From the NCBI GenBank assembly GCA_003024175.1, contig MDYQ01000063.1, positions 51,498-115,497 of the forward strand: a stretch of 64,000 bases of DNA. Direction: 5' to 3'. This document shows, in pieces, positions 1 through 10,318 of this stretch (position 1 is the first letter of the stretch; every line of letters starts with the position of its first letter). The notes beneath the pieces were generated by a model. It searched no databases. It was not told the DNA's origin and saw nothing but the letters and a program-made list of their open reading frames with translations. Position numbers and translations under genes: made by a program. Source of the DNA: Planoprotostelium fungivorum. Lineage: Eukaryota > Evosea > Variosea > Cavosteliida > Cavosteliaceae.

Positions 1-261
1 TTCAGATGGGAACAGATCTTCCAGACTTCTTCTTTCGCCGCAGGAGAAGACTTCAGCGTCGCCGATGCCGTCTTGATTCCCTCTCTCTTGTCCTTCGATC
101 GCTCTGGAGTCAAGTTTGACGCTCACGGTCTGCCCAAGCTCCAAGAGTACGTCGAGAGAATCCGCACGAGAAAGAGTGTCGCCGACAGCGTTCCCCCTCA
201 CTGGAAGGAGACTGCAGGAAACACCAAGATCGCCGACTTCCTCGCTGAAGTGGCCAAGTAA
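1..261 (+). CDS. Glutathione S-transferase, C-terminal part (partial)
   Basis: The window opens inside an exon in frame 1 and stays open to TAA at 259-261. The 86 visible residues are helical and carry the GST C-terminal signature FSVADAVLIP near residue 18, followed by a PKLQEYVERIRTRKSV helix and a VPPHWKET tail. Cytosolic GSTs of this type conjugate glutathione to electrophiles. The N-terminal thioredoxin-like glutathione-binding domain lies upstream of the window, so the GST class cannot be assigned. The next gene starts 154 bp downstream on the same strand. Family confidence is good, class is unknown. Confidence 0.75.
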   Translation, partial: FRWEQIFQTSSFAAGEDFSVADAVLIPSLLSFDRSGVKFDAHGLPKLQEYVERIRTRKSVADSVPPHWKETAGNTKIADFLAEVAK

Positions 262-414
262 ACAATGAATCGATCGTAGACGGAAGCTCATCTGTTCGTC
301 GTGATAGATGGACACTTGCGGTTGTGCATGTAATGATGTTCGTGGTGTGTGAGATGAACGTTAAAAATCGAATTTAAACTTGGGGTTTGTCCACGTGACT
401 TGAACAGATTAGAG

Positions 415-2179
415 ATGCGATTCCTCTTGCCATGCATTGCGATCTGTCTGTCCTTCTATCTGACGTATAAGGGAGACGCGGGTCTCAGATACTTTCGTAA
501 TCTCTTTTCCACTCGTGAAGCTCATCACATCGAAGGTGATCGATCATCTGAGCTCCCCCTAATTATTTTCAGTTCAGAGGGAATTATCTGATATACCTTC
601 CAAATATCTGCCGTGTGATGGAAATCATCTATACACCGAATCGAGCTGTCGTCAGATGTGAGGAGATAGACACACAGATCGACAGACTGAACCTCTTTTA
701 GGTGTCTCTCTTCTGCTTTGAAAACACTTCAGGCAGAGAAACCATTGGATTGGCTGGTCGACGAGATATCATGTCACTCTTGTCCCCATCACAATCGGTT
801 GAGAGATCCTCTATTCAGTTTCGTGAAGAGCCAGCATGAGATGTGGATGTCAGTCCACAGCGAAGAGGTAAATATACATAATGTCTATTCAGAACACCGC
901 CACTCACCTTATCCATCAGCGATCAGAGGACAAAACTGCTGTGCAAGTGGGTGAGTTGTGTCATCCCCGGGGCCGATCTCAATGTTGATGTGATCATTTA
1001 GACAAAAAGTCGATCAATTGGGGAAAGATATTAGACGCAGGGACTGGTGTCTACTCTTTCAAATGGTTGAGGTGACCCGATCTCTTTGGTTCATGACGAT
1101 CTGTGGTGGCTGATGCAGATTCACAGGTGGTTCTCATCCGAGATGGTAGTTGGAATAACGGCCAGCTCAGCCATGAGAGAGTCTATCGAACAGAATGCGT
1201 TGGAATACATCAGGTGATCTACATCATCATTGCATCATGGACCATCACTGATCTGCCTTCTGTAGACCGCAAGACAAACTCGTAGTCGGCAATTGGATGA
1301 ACGGAAAGAAGATGGAAGAGTTGAATGGCATCCAATTCGATTTCGTCCTCGCTGATTACCTCATCGGTGCAATGGAAGCTTTCTCTCCATTCGGTCAAGA
1401 CGATTTCTTTGAAAAGGTGACGATCTACAACGTTGTAGACGGAGAAAATCCGATGATTTCTACAGGTCAAGCCGTACGTCAAGTCGAGGTTGTACGTTGT
1501 GGGTATGGAGCCATATGGTGTCCCAAATGATTGGGCCGCGGGAGAGAGTGTATATCACGCGAGAGAAGGTAGAGATGGAGAGACGATGGCCATGGAGATC
1601 GCGATGAACATCATGCGATTGAGAGATGTCATCATCATGCTGGTCGGGGAGAGATACTACAGGTGACTCCAAAGACAATCTCAATTCGGCGCATCTTCAC
1701 CCAAGATCTTCTCGCCCATCGATCGCGATCGTCATCCATCATCCATCGTCATCACTCCATCGTCATCTGACGCACTTTAAGAGAGTATCCATCCGAATGG
1801 ATCGTCAAGAGTCTCCAACGACACGGCTACATCGTCGATGAAGTGAGGCTCTTCCCCATCAACTGGGGCAAGAAAGCCCTATTGGGTCAGCTCGAACTGT
1901 CTCTCAACAAACTGCGGACGTATGCAAAGTCAAAGTTCATGGTCACCGAAGGCGCCACGATGAGTTTGATCGAGAGCATGGAGAGGCAGATAGAAGAGAT
2001 GAGGATACTTTTAGAGGTGGTTTCTGCTTCATCGGTTGTAGCTGAAGCGTGGGCAGGCAAGTGCGGTGGTGGAGAACCACGGAGTCTGTTTCGGCATGGA
2101 CTGGGTGAGGGATGTGGAATGATGTGGAATGACATCATGAAAGGTGGTGGTAGCACATCTGAACGGGACGAAGAGTTAG
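415..2179 (+). CDS. Membrane-anchored SAM-dependent methyltransferase-like protein
   Basis: At least nine exons join in frame. The first (ATG 415) encodes a signal anchor (MRFLLPCIAICLSFYL). A Cys-rich stretch follows (LPCDGNH, SSCRQMCLSSAL, EISCHSCPHH), then a Rossmann-type SAM motif, WGKILDAGTGVYSFKWL, at about 966-1070. Further on are a strand-IV motif FDFVLADYLIGAMEAF (1338-1385), YVVGMEPYGVP (1493-1527) and a C-terminal CFGMDWVVVAHLNG ending at TAG 2177-2179. The motif order fits a class I methyltransferase with a luminal or extracellular N-terminal anchor. The substrate is unknown. The intron at about 1415-1470 holds a 16-bp palindrome. Methyltransferase fold is likely; the exact family was not recognised. 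Confidence 0.65.
1424..1439. repeat. 16-bp perfect palindrome in an intron
   Basis: TCTACAACGTTGTAGA lies inside the intron after the exon ending FFEK of the methyltransferase gene. The same 16-mer recurs at 26339-26354 inside an intron of the ankyrin gene. It is one member of the dispersed TTGTAGA family described in the findings. Confidence 0.9.
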
Positions 2180-2414
2180 GCGCTCGAATAAAGAAGAGAG
2201 TAACGAGATGGATGCTTCCGTTGGTCTTTGGAAGCCTGCGACTTACACATGTCTCCGTTTGTAACTTGTAGGAGGAACAAACCGAAATTTCGTGATAATT
2301 TCGAGCAATTCTAGTCACTGTGACAGCTGTAGACGACAGAGATAGGATGACCCAGTCACATAAGTCGTAAATGATTGATTCAAGCCAAAATCCATTTTCA
2401 ACCAACACCAACAC

Positions 2415-4468
2415 ATGGACGTCCTACCGCAACCCTACATCTTCATCACTTCCATACTCATCCTCTTTGTGGCCTTCATTCTTAACGCAAGCAGGCTCAA
2501 ACACAATGTGAGTATAAGCTCTTTCAGCATGTGATGCGACGCTGACGTGCGCTAGGCTAAAATACCATTTGTAGGAGCGACCGGACCATTTACCGCATGG
2601 CTAGCGCCTTACCTCTTTCTCACAAGAGCTAGAGAAACTGTTCTATCTGCATACAAGAAGGTGGTGGTTGATGGTGTCTCGCAAGCCTCACACCTCTCCA
2701 GCACAAAACCTTTCAAGTCCCTGATATGAAGAGGCGCTATGTCATTCTGACCGATCAGAAGATGATCGAGGAGTACAGAAGGTTCCCCGACGAAGTTGCC
2801 AACTTCATGCCAGCCATGGAGGAGGCATTCGAATTCCGATTCACGATTGGGGACGATGTGCTGAACAACATGTGGCACACTGAAGTCATCCGAGGGAAGC
2901 TCACTCGTTCGATACCGGGTACATGAGGATTCTCTATGCTTTAACTTTCTCCATGTGATCTGATATCATCATCATATCGGCACCTCTTTCGTGCGTCATG
3001 TCTGAAACAGAGCAGCCCTCTTTGGTGAAGTCACGGACGAGATTCGGGTCAGTTTCGCGTCTCACATCCCCGCCGAAACCGGTGGCGATTGGGTAGCCGT
3101 ACCCGCCCTCGATACCATGATGCAGATCGTGTCTCAAATATCGAATCGTATCTTCGTAGGTGTTCCATTGTGTGAGTCCATCGTTCGTTCGGTCCATCAC
3201 ATCAGATTGCCACCGTCACCGATTGACATTGTCAGGTCGAAATGAAGAATGGAAGAAACTCAACATCGAATACACGACCGAGATCGGAATGGGAGCTCTC
3301 TTTCTAGGATTCTTTCCTGCTTTTCTTCGCCCGTGAGTCCTCCCATCACGATCGCATGATGTGTTCCCGTCCATCATCTCGTTCTGAATTTCGATCAGTT
3401 ATGCCGTCAGACTACTCCCCGCCCTGAAGAACAGTGAGATGCTGGGTCAGAAACTGTTGCAACCGCTGGTAGAACAGCGAATGAGAGATCTGGAGGAAGG
3501 GTCGGGTGAGAGACCGAACGACCTTCTCCAATGGCTGTTGGAGCACGCACGGGAACACGCACCGGAAGACTACAACTTGAGAATGATCACACTGAGGATG
3601 TTGTCCGTCAATTTCGGGGCGATCCACACCTCCAGCATGGTGAGTCTCTGTCATCATCATCTATCGTCATCATCATCAACTTTCATCACCGCACGTTTTT
3701 TAAGACATCGTGTCATCATCACAAAGACTCAACCTCTCGTCAGAGTTTCACTCAAGCTCTCTACACTTTGGGAACCCGTCCCGATTGGGCAGAAGCCATG
3801 AGACAAGAAGTCCTGCAAGTTACCTCTGAACACGGCTGGTCGAAACAGTCGATGAGTCGCATGAGGAAGCTGGATTCTTTTCTGAAGGAATCACAACGCG
3901 TGAACGGAATCATCGCCCTCACCATGGACAGGAAGGTGATGAGAGAAGAGGGCGTCACCTTCTCTGATGGAACGCACGTGCCTCACGGACATCACATTGG
4001 TGAGATCGTCACAAGATCGGATGTTGATGATGTGAAGGTGTCGCGAGTGCGGCGATTCACATGGATCCAGAGATATACGAAAACCCCGAAGAGTTCAAAC
4101 CCTTCCGTTTCGCAGACTTACGCGATGAAGAAGGTGATCCAAGTCACACGATGGTGCATGAGCTGAAGAACAACAGGAGAGGGAGCGAAGCATCAGATGG
4201 TCGCCACGAGCACGGAATACTTCCCCTTTGGACACGGAAAACACGCATGGTGAGACATCATGTCTTCTCGCACGTCTGATCGACTCGCAGCCCCGGCCGT
4301 TTCTTCGCTGCGAACGAGTTGAAGGCCATGTTGGCTCACGTTCTATTGACTTACGACGTGAAGACAGAAGGAGGAGTGAGGCCAGATAACCTGTGGTTCT
4401 CTATTCATTGTATTCCCAATCGATCTGCCAAGATTATGTTCAAGAGAAAGAAGGAAGAGGCGCGATGA
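2415..4468 (+). CDS. Cytochrome P450 monooxygenase
   Basis: Start ATG 2415 gives an N-terminal membrane anchor (YIFITSILILFVAFIL). The body contains an I-helix equivalent FGAIHTSS (about 3615-3640), the K-helix ExxR in KESQRVNG (about 3887), the EEFKPFRF meander, and the heme-binding loop FPFGHGKHACPGRFFAA (4223-4305), whose Cys would ligate the iron. The frame ends at TGA 4466-4468. About eight introns are needed. The heme-loop style resembles fungal class II P450s of the ent-kaurene-oxidase-like group, which act in the ER with a reductase partner. Substrate is not predictable. It lies between a methyltransferase and a short-chain dehydrogenase, which suggests small-molecule metabolism. Confidence 0.9.
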
Positions 4469-4663
4469 TGACGTGTGTCACTGTAAACCACTTATAAAAT
4501 ATACGAAGGTTTAAAATGTACCTCTTGTCGATGCACGAGGCGTGAAACTGAAAAGTGTCTGACGATCTAAAGTGTACAAGAAAGACACCGACGCCAAACA
4601 ACCTGCACTCTGAATCGTATCCGTCACATCCTCTCAACGATTCTACTTATTTTATCACATGGA

Positions 4664-5825
4664 TCATGCCTTATAGAAGGACAAGATGTAGTCCCTCAGT
4701 CCAACCGAATTCGACGGTTTCCACCCCAATTTCCTCGCGTTCTTTCCTCTCACGCGCGAGTTGCTGCCCAGCGCATGAGTCACCATTCCATCTCCCTCCT
4801 CGGCCACGGCTTCAACAGGGTCCCACGGCGTGATGCCCTGTACGTACGTAAGTACGCACGGAGATCTCGACGAAATGTGTCACCTTGAGTCCCTGGGCCT
4901 CCGCGATGTGTTGTGCGATGTCTTTAAAGTTGCTCTCGCCCGATTCTGCAAAGAGGAAGATGGAGCTGTCAATGTCAGACTGTATAGCGGTTGCGTAGAG
5001 TTCGGCCACATCTTCTACGTGCACGGTGGACCACACGTTGAGTCCATCACCCACGTGAACGCCAGCCCCCCGCCTGCGATGATGGTGAGAGGTGGAGACG
5101 ATGATGCAGATGCAGATGCAGATGGATGTCGTTTGATATGAACGCACTTTTTGGATTGGCGGACGAGAACTGGGAGTTGAACAGACTCTTTCGCGAGGCC
5201 GGTGCCGACGCCGTAAATGAGACAAGGGCAGATGACGATGGCCTTGACGTTCTTCTTATCTGCCTCGCTCAAGACGAATCTGTCGATGCCAACACGGGCT
5301 TCCTTGTCTGTCGCACCGTTTAGACATACACGTCGATGTGATTCGTCATTCACCTGAATGAACTTTGAAACCCTCCGTATCGTCATCAGAATAGATGGCT
5401 TCGGAGTACTTTCCGTTGGCTGCGTCTGATATGATGCTGCTCCCACTCGTGTGGATCAACTTCTTTCCAGTTCCTTGTAGAGATTCGATCAGCAACTCGG
5501 CCACCTTCCTGTTGTCCGCGTCGGCCGTGTTGATGACGGCATCCACCTGGTGAAAATCAGTGTCAATGTGTTACGTTGAAAACACCACACACCTTCTTTG
5601 CCGTTGAGATGATGAGGTCGTGGTCTTCCAAAGAGCCCAATACGGGCTCGACTCCGAGTTTAGACAGTGCATCGGCTTTGTCTTGTGTTCTGACTAGTCC
5701 TAAAATCTATTACAGAGGTCAGTGCATGGTGTTCAGGTGGACGGTACCTGATGTCCGTCTTTGAGAAGACGGTTGACGACACTTCCTCCAATGTAACCCG
5801 TAGCTCCTGTGACAAAGATTCTCAT
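4664..5825 (-). CDS. NAD(P)-dependent epimerase/dehydratase-like (atypical SDR)
   Basis: Translation starts at the ATG complementary to 5823-5825. It opens with the Rossmann motif MRIFVTGATGYIGGSVV (TGxxGxxG, NAD(P)-binding), followed by GLVRTQDKADAL, DAVINTADADN, the strand LIHTSGSSIISD, ICPCLIYGVG, and a C-terminal NSRVRGKNARKLGWKPS typical of extended or atypical SDRs (NmrA/flavonol-reductase-like). The classic YxxxK is not obvious; SGSS occupies the usual Ser position. Stop TGA is complementary to 4664-4666. Expected to be a soluble oxidoreductase. Its 3' end converges on the P450 gene with about 195 bp between stops. Confidence 0.85.
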
Positions 5826-6102
5826 TGTGTTTGTTATTAGCGTTGTTCGATCTTTGTTGTGGTCTGCTTCTGCTTTGTATTGTGTGTTGTTGGCACTGAT
5901 GTCGTGGGTGATGACGAGTGTAAACGGGTTCGCGACATCTTGCGACTCAAATATTTTCTACAGCTCTCCTCTTGTAGGCTCATCTATGAGAATGATGGAG
6001 AACGAATAATGTCTATGTCTGTGATGGTTTGGAGGTGAATCCGAAGAAAAGGTTGGCGCATCTCTTCCAGGTAAAAGCGTTGTAGATGTACACGTTCAGC
6101 GA

Positions 6103-7815
6103 ATGACGAAAATGAAGGCGGGAGAACGAACAAATAACATCATCATGCCAAAGAGGAAAGAAGATGACATCAGCAAGCTCACAGTGGCTGCTCTGAAAGA
6201 ACTGCTGACAGAGAAGGGTCTCTCAACGAAGGGAAAGAAAGACGAACTCGTTGCTCGATTGAAGAACGGAAAGGAGGAAGAGGTGGACTCAGAAGAGAAC
6301 GAATCGAAAGAGGAAGAGGATGATGAAGAAGAAGAGGAAGAGGAGCCGAAAGCGAAGAAGGTGTGATGTATGTTGTCTTCGACGTCATCTGATTTCACAT
6401 CTTCAGGCCAAAGTAGAGAAACCAAACAAAGAGACTACCTATCCTCCTACTGATTTCACCAAACCAGCGAAGAGAAGGTACATACATTACACATCTATTC
6501 ACGATCTGATCCAATCAGCACCGACATCAAGATCGTCAGTTGGAACGTTGCCGGTTGGGCCTCTGTCATGAAGAAGGGATTCTCTGATTACCTCGACAAT
6601 GAAGATCCAGACATCATTTGTGTTCAAGAGACAAAGATCAAACCTTCAGCGGTAGCAGTTCATTATAAAAATTCGTGTCTCTGACATAATTCAGGTGAAA
6701 GAATTTGCAAATTATCCTCACTCTCATTTCATCGATGGTGAGACGCCGGGATATGCAGGAGTGGGGTGAGACTTTTAAAAGAAAATTTGACTGATTCTTC
6801 ATAGCATCATCAGCAAACACAAGCCCATTCGATGGATCGATGGCATCAACCATAAGACACACGATAAAGAAGGTGGGTGAATTATGTCACAACGATATCA
6901 CAAAGTCATACCTCCTCTCACATCATCACATCGTCTCATCTGCCATCAGGTAGATGCATCACAGCCGAATTTGAAAAATTCTATCTCGTCAACACTTACA
7001 TTCCAAACTCGGGGAGGAAATTAGTTCGCTTGTCCGCCAGAGAAGACTGGGACGTTGAGTTCATGAGATTTATTTCAGATTTAGAGAAGGAGAAACCTGT
7101 CGTGTGGACGGGAGATTTGAACGTGAGTCGGCTCGTTGTAGATGGATGGTAATGTAGAGGCAGGTGGCTCACTTGGAGATTGATCTCAAAAATCCAAAAC
7201 CGAACGTGAGTGTGATGGATAAACCTTCATCTCATCGGACATCATCTCATCGTCCACATCCGACATCGCAGACGTCATGAAAAACGAATGCCGCCATCAT
7301 CGTGACGACATCATCATCACGATTCTGAAACACGGCAGAAAAACAAGACTGCCGGTTTCACCGATGCCGAGAGAGCAGGAATGACAAAGATGCTCGATTC
7401 TGGTTTCGTCGATGCCTTCAGACACTTTTATCCGGAACAAAAGGAGGCGTACACCTTCTGGAGCTTCATGGGAGGTGCGAGGAAGAAGAATGTCGGATGG
7501 TGAGTCGTTCGATATTCCAATCTAATCGTGTATTTTATTTATTTTATTCTACTCTGGCACGTGATGATCGGTCGTGATGACATGGCTGATCGTTACTCAG
7601 GAGATTGGATTACTTCATCGTGTCTAAAAAGTTGGTGTCTCATCTGGGTGACTGTTACATGAGAACTCACATCCACGGTTCTGAGTGAGAAGATCATCAT
7701 CGCGCGACGTCTCCATCTAATGACGCTCAGTCACTGTCCTCTGGTCCTCCATTTTGACTTTGAAAAAGAGTCCTCTGCTCAAACGAAGACAACTACCATT
7801 GTCACTCAGAACTAG
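6103..7815 (+). CDS. AP endonuclease (ExoIII/APE1 family) with N-terminal SAP domain
   Basis: Exon 1 (6103-6366) encodes a SAP DNA-binding motif, LTVAALKELLTEKGLSTKGK with KDELVARL, and an acidic EED-rich linker. Later exons give the ExoIII/APE1 catalytic fold: VSWNVAGW, IICVQETKIK (metal-binding Glu), a TYIPNSG loop, WTGDLNVAH (Asp/Asn catalytic pair), GWRLDYFIVS and SDHCPLVLHF (catalytic His, split by an intron at about 7686-7729). Stop TAG is 7813-7815. The enzyme cleaves DNA 5' of abasic sites in nuclear base-excision repair. An N-terminal SAP domain is also known in plant ARP. Stops of this gene and the next, opposite-strand gene are only 3 nt apart. Confidence 0.93.
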
Positions 7816-7818
7816 ACT

Positions 7819-8777
7819 TTATTTTTCCCCCAATAAAAAGGAGCTCTCGTTGGCATCATGATTCGCCATCTGTGAATGTCTATACTTTGACGGTGGAGGT
7901 TGGCTGTAACCCGTGTCTCTCTGGACCGATGGATTGGCTACAGACGGAAGAGGAGCTGAATACGCGTAGTGATGGCGAGGTCGACCTGCGATGAAGGCAA
8001 AGATGGAACACCCGCAGAAACAGAAGGTGAGGACGGTGAACATGAAACCGACGAGTCCGGCTCCCATGTAACTGGTGAAGGATGAGAATGTGATTCTACA
8101 TTGTGATGATGATTACCTCAGAACACTGGTCTTCTGTCCTGCAAAATCACAGAAAGATAATCGAGAAGAGTCGTCTGTGTCTTCTCTCGTCATGCTGAAG
8201 TGAAGATCGAGGGTATCATTATCGTGTGTGGCAAAGTTGAAGAAGAGGGAGCCACGACACACGGGCCGCGAGAAAGTCTTCACCGTTGAATTGAACGTCT
8301 TTACAGTCACATCAGAGAGGTGTCTAAGGTCATCTGTGAGTGATGGTCGATGCTGATTAACATACGTTTTGGTTTTGTTCGTGTCGCTTAACCGTAGATC
8401 TAGAGGAGAGGACAAATTATTTAGGATGTGAAAAGACATGATGGTACCGAGGGACTCCCTGCTGAGATCGATGCGGTACCAGCCATTCCATGCAGATGTC
8501 ACATTCTTCAGATCGTAAATGTTTTCACCATCATGAGAAGGTAGTAGTGTGTAAACTGATTCGAATCAGGATCCGAAAGACCGTTCGACTCACGATCGGA
8601 ATATCTCTCATTGATCAGTTCAGATGTGTGAATGATGGCTCTTGATATCTGGATGGGAACTATGATGGTCGTCAATGCAAAGGCGAAGGCCAAAATGAAG
8701 AAGACGATTCCGATGATTCTCAGAGGCGTGAGCCACGTTTTGAGCCTAATGGTGTCAATGTCTATCGCAATCCTCAT
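7819..8777 (-). CDS. Two-transmembrane protein with small luminal domain, unrecognised
   Basis: Three exons. Exon 1 starts with ATG at 8775-8777 and has a short basic N-terminus and a helix, LRIIGIVFFILAFAFALTTI. An intron at about 8553-8590 leads to a roughly 130-residue domain (YDLKNVTSAWNGWYRIDL, PVCRGSLFFNFATHDNDTLD, RLSFCDFAGQ) with three Cys and several N-x-S/T sites. The last exon has a second helix, GAGLVGFMFTVLTFCFCGCS, and a Pro/Ser/Tyr-rich tail ending FLLGEK. The topology suggests cytosolic termini and a luminal or extracellular loop. No family was recognised. TAA ends at 7819, directly against the AP endonuclease stop. Confidence 0.7.
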
Positions 8778-9196
8778 TCATTCACTCTGCCGAGACCATC
8801 AAGTCGATTGATTCGGTTTCGCGATCTTCTGCTGACATCGGAAGAACTTGTCATCTCATCTTCTACACAGACGGGTGACCCACACAGACACGAATGTAAA
8901 TGCCCTTTGAAGACGTTAAAAACGAAGATCTTTCGTAAATGAAACACCCACCTCAAGTCGCACCGCGAAAAGCCTGGAGACACCGGTAGAAATAAGACAT
9001 GGCGTCCTACATGATGAGCCTCAATTTGTCTATAACTCACGGTATGAATCACGGGGAGGTTCATCGAATCGTGTATTCAGCCTGATCAAAATATTGTCTA
9101 CACAAATCGGCGATGATAACACCCGAGGGATTTCCGAAATCGCATCCCGCTTCCTGGCCGCAATTTCGCTCCGCAGCGCAAACGAAGAGAGGCAAC
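8778..9196. other. Intergenic region between divergent genes
   Basis: This 419-bp stretch separates the start of the two-TM protein gene (minus) from the EthD gene (plus). Short reading frames on the minus strand (for example 8774-9064) have no protein-like motif or domain. It presumably holds both promoters; no specific element was identified. Confidence 0.5.
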
Positions 9197-9663
9197 ATGA
9201 GCGAGACCACTGAGAAGATCCTCAAGCTGACCATCTTTCACACCGAAACAAAGACCTGACCGAAGAGGAATATCAAGAACATTGGAGCAAAGTGCATGCC
9301 AAGTTGGCGGCACCGTGGTTGGCTCCCAATGGCATTCTAAAGTACATTATTGTGAGTATTCACCGCAGGATCATCACCAGAATGACAATGAGAAAGTATC
9401 ACACACCATCATCCGAGAGAGACAAGATCAAAGAGATGGCGGAGAAGGCAAAGTGGGACGTGTTAGACCACGATGGACACGTGGAGCTGTGGATAAAGAG
9501 CCTCGATGATGTTAAGAGAGCAGTCCAGGATGCTGGCTACCTGACAGACATCTTTCCCGACGAGCACAAGATGTTAGACAAGAGTCGAACGCAGGTCACC
9601 ATCGGCTGGCAAGAGGTCAAGATGATCGACGGGAAGATCGTCGATCAGATCAACACGTATTGA
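9197..9663 (+). CDS. EthD/dimeric alpha-beta-barrel domain protein with apparent frameshift
   Basis: ATG 9197 opens ILKLTIFH, the usual first strand of EthD-type ferredoxin-like proteins, but the frame stops at TGA 9257-9259. The expected continuation NKDLTEEEYQEHWSKVHA is present one frame over, starting within CACACC at 9239-9244. A 45-nt GT-AG intron fits at about 9352-9396, and the rest (YHTPSSERDKIKEM, HVELWIKSLDDVKRAV, YLTDIFPDEHKML) is intact to TGA 9661-9663. EthD-like proteins are small dimeric barrels found in degradation and polyketide pathways. One missing base, or two extra, would explain the break. It may be a pseudogene or a base-calling error. Confidence 0.7.
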
Positions 9664-9734
9664 TGCGCTCACAATGTCGTTGTGTGACGATGATAAAAAA
9701 CGAGTCTATGTCTAAAACACAATCTATTGCTTCC

Positions 9735-10200
9735 TCACGGCCCGGATATGGTTGTCGTTACATTCGAGACTAACAGAAGAGATCCGTTGATTGAGATTGG
9801 AACTCCACCAGCATTGGAAGGGTGAATAGAATAGGGATTGTAACACTGTCCGACGGTGGGAGTTTGGAGCGAAGGTGATTCACTGATATCGATCGATGGT
9901 CCACACAAACCACGCGCTGCAGCGAGATCAATCATGAACGGTGATGGTAGTATTCACTGTAGAATGATCGATACGTCAGGTTCGGTAGAACGATCGACGT
10001 CGAACTAGTGCTCCAAAGCTATGTTGTTGAGAGTTACACTCTGAAGCCACGTTATGTTGTTCAAAGCGATGGGATACGTCGCCAAATTGTTGTGTGACAG
10101 ATCATTGGTGGTCAAAACTCGTCAAGTTCAAAGTCGTGATTGTCGAGGGGAATATCCACTGTAAGTTCAGCTTTGTGAGCTGAGTAAATTGAATATCTGC
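9735..10200 (-). pseudogene. Leucine-rich-repeat gene remnant
   Basis: Minus-strand reading shows LRR-like pieces in different frames: FTQLTKLNLQ and TTLNLTSFDH (about 10110-10185), then DLSHNNLATYPIALNNITWL (about 10045-10110), then a stop after LNNIALEH. A separate open piece, 9735-9935, encodes a Cys-containing, N-glycosylation-rich tail (GLCGPSIDIS, SINGSLLLVSN). A frame change between the first two pieces and an in-frame stop argue for decay. The repeats resemble those of the two large LRR receptors in this window, so it may be a dead fragment of that family. No kinase remnant is adjacent. Confidence 0.5.
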
Positions 10201-10318
10201 GGACGTGAACAAAGTACTCCGATCAAATGAACGTGGCGTATCGTATCAAAGTGAATCGTCTCGTTGTACATTCGATTGCATTTATCTTCGTGGTGTTACG
10301 TCGCGTTCAGCTCCTTCC

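Noticed and set aside
6096-6425. Minus-strand Ser-rich frame over the SAP exon
   Set aside because: It is the complement of the Glu/Lys-rich SAP-linker coding sequence.
8774-9064. 96-codon minus frame as an extra exon of the membrane-protein gene
   Set aside because: No signal peptide, motif or in-phase splice; the membrane-protein gene has a good start at 8777.
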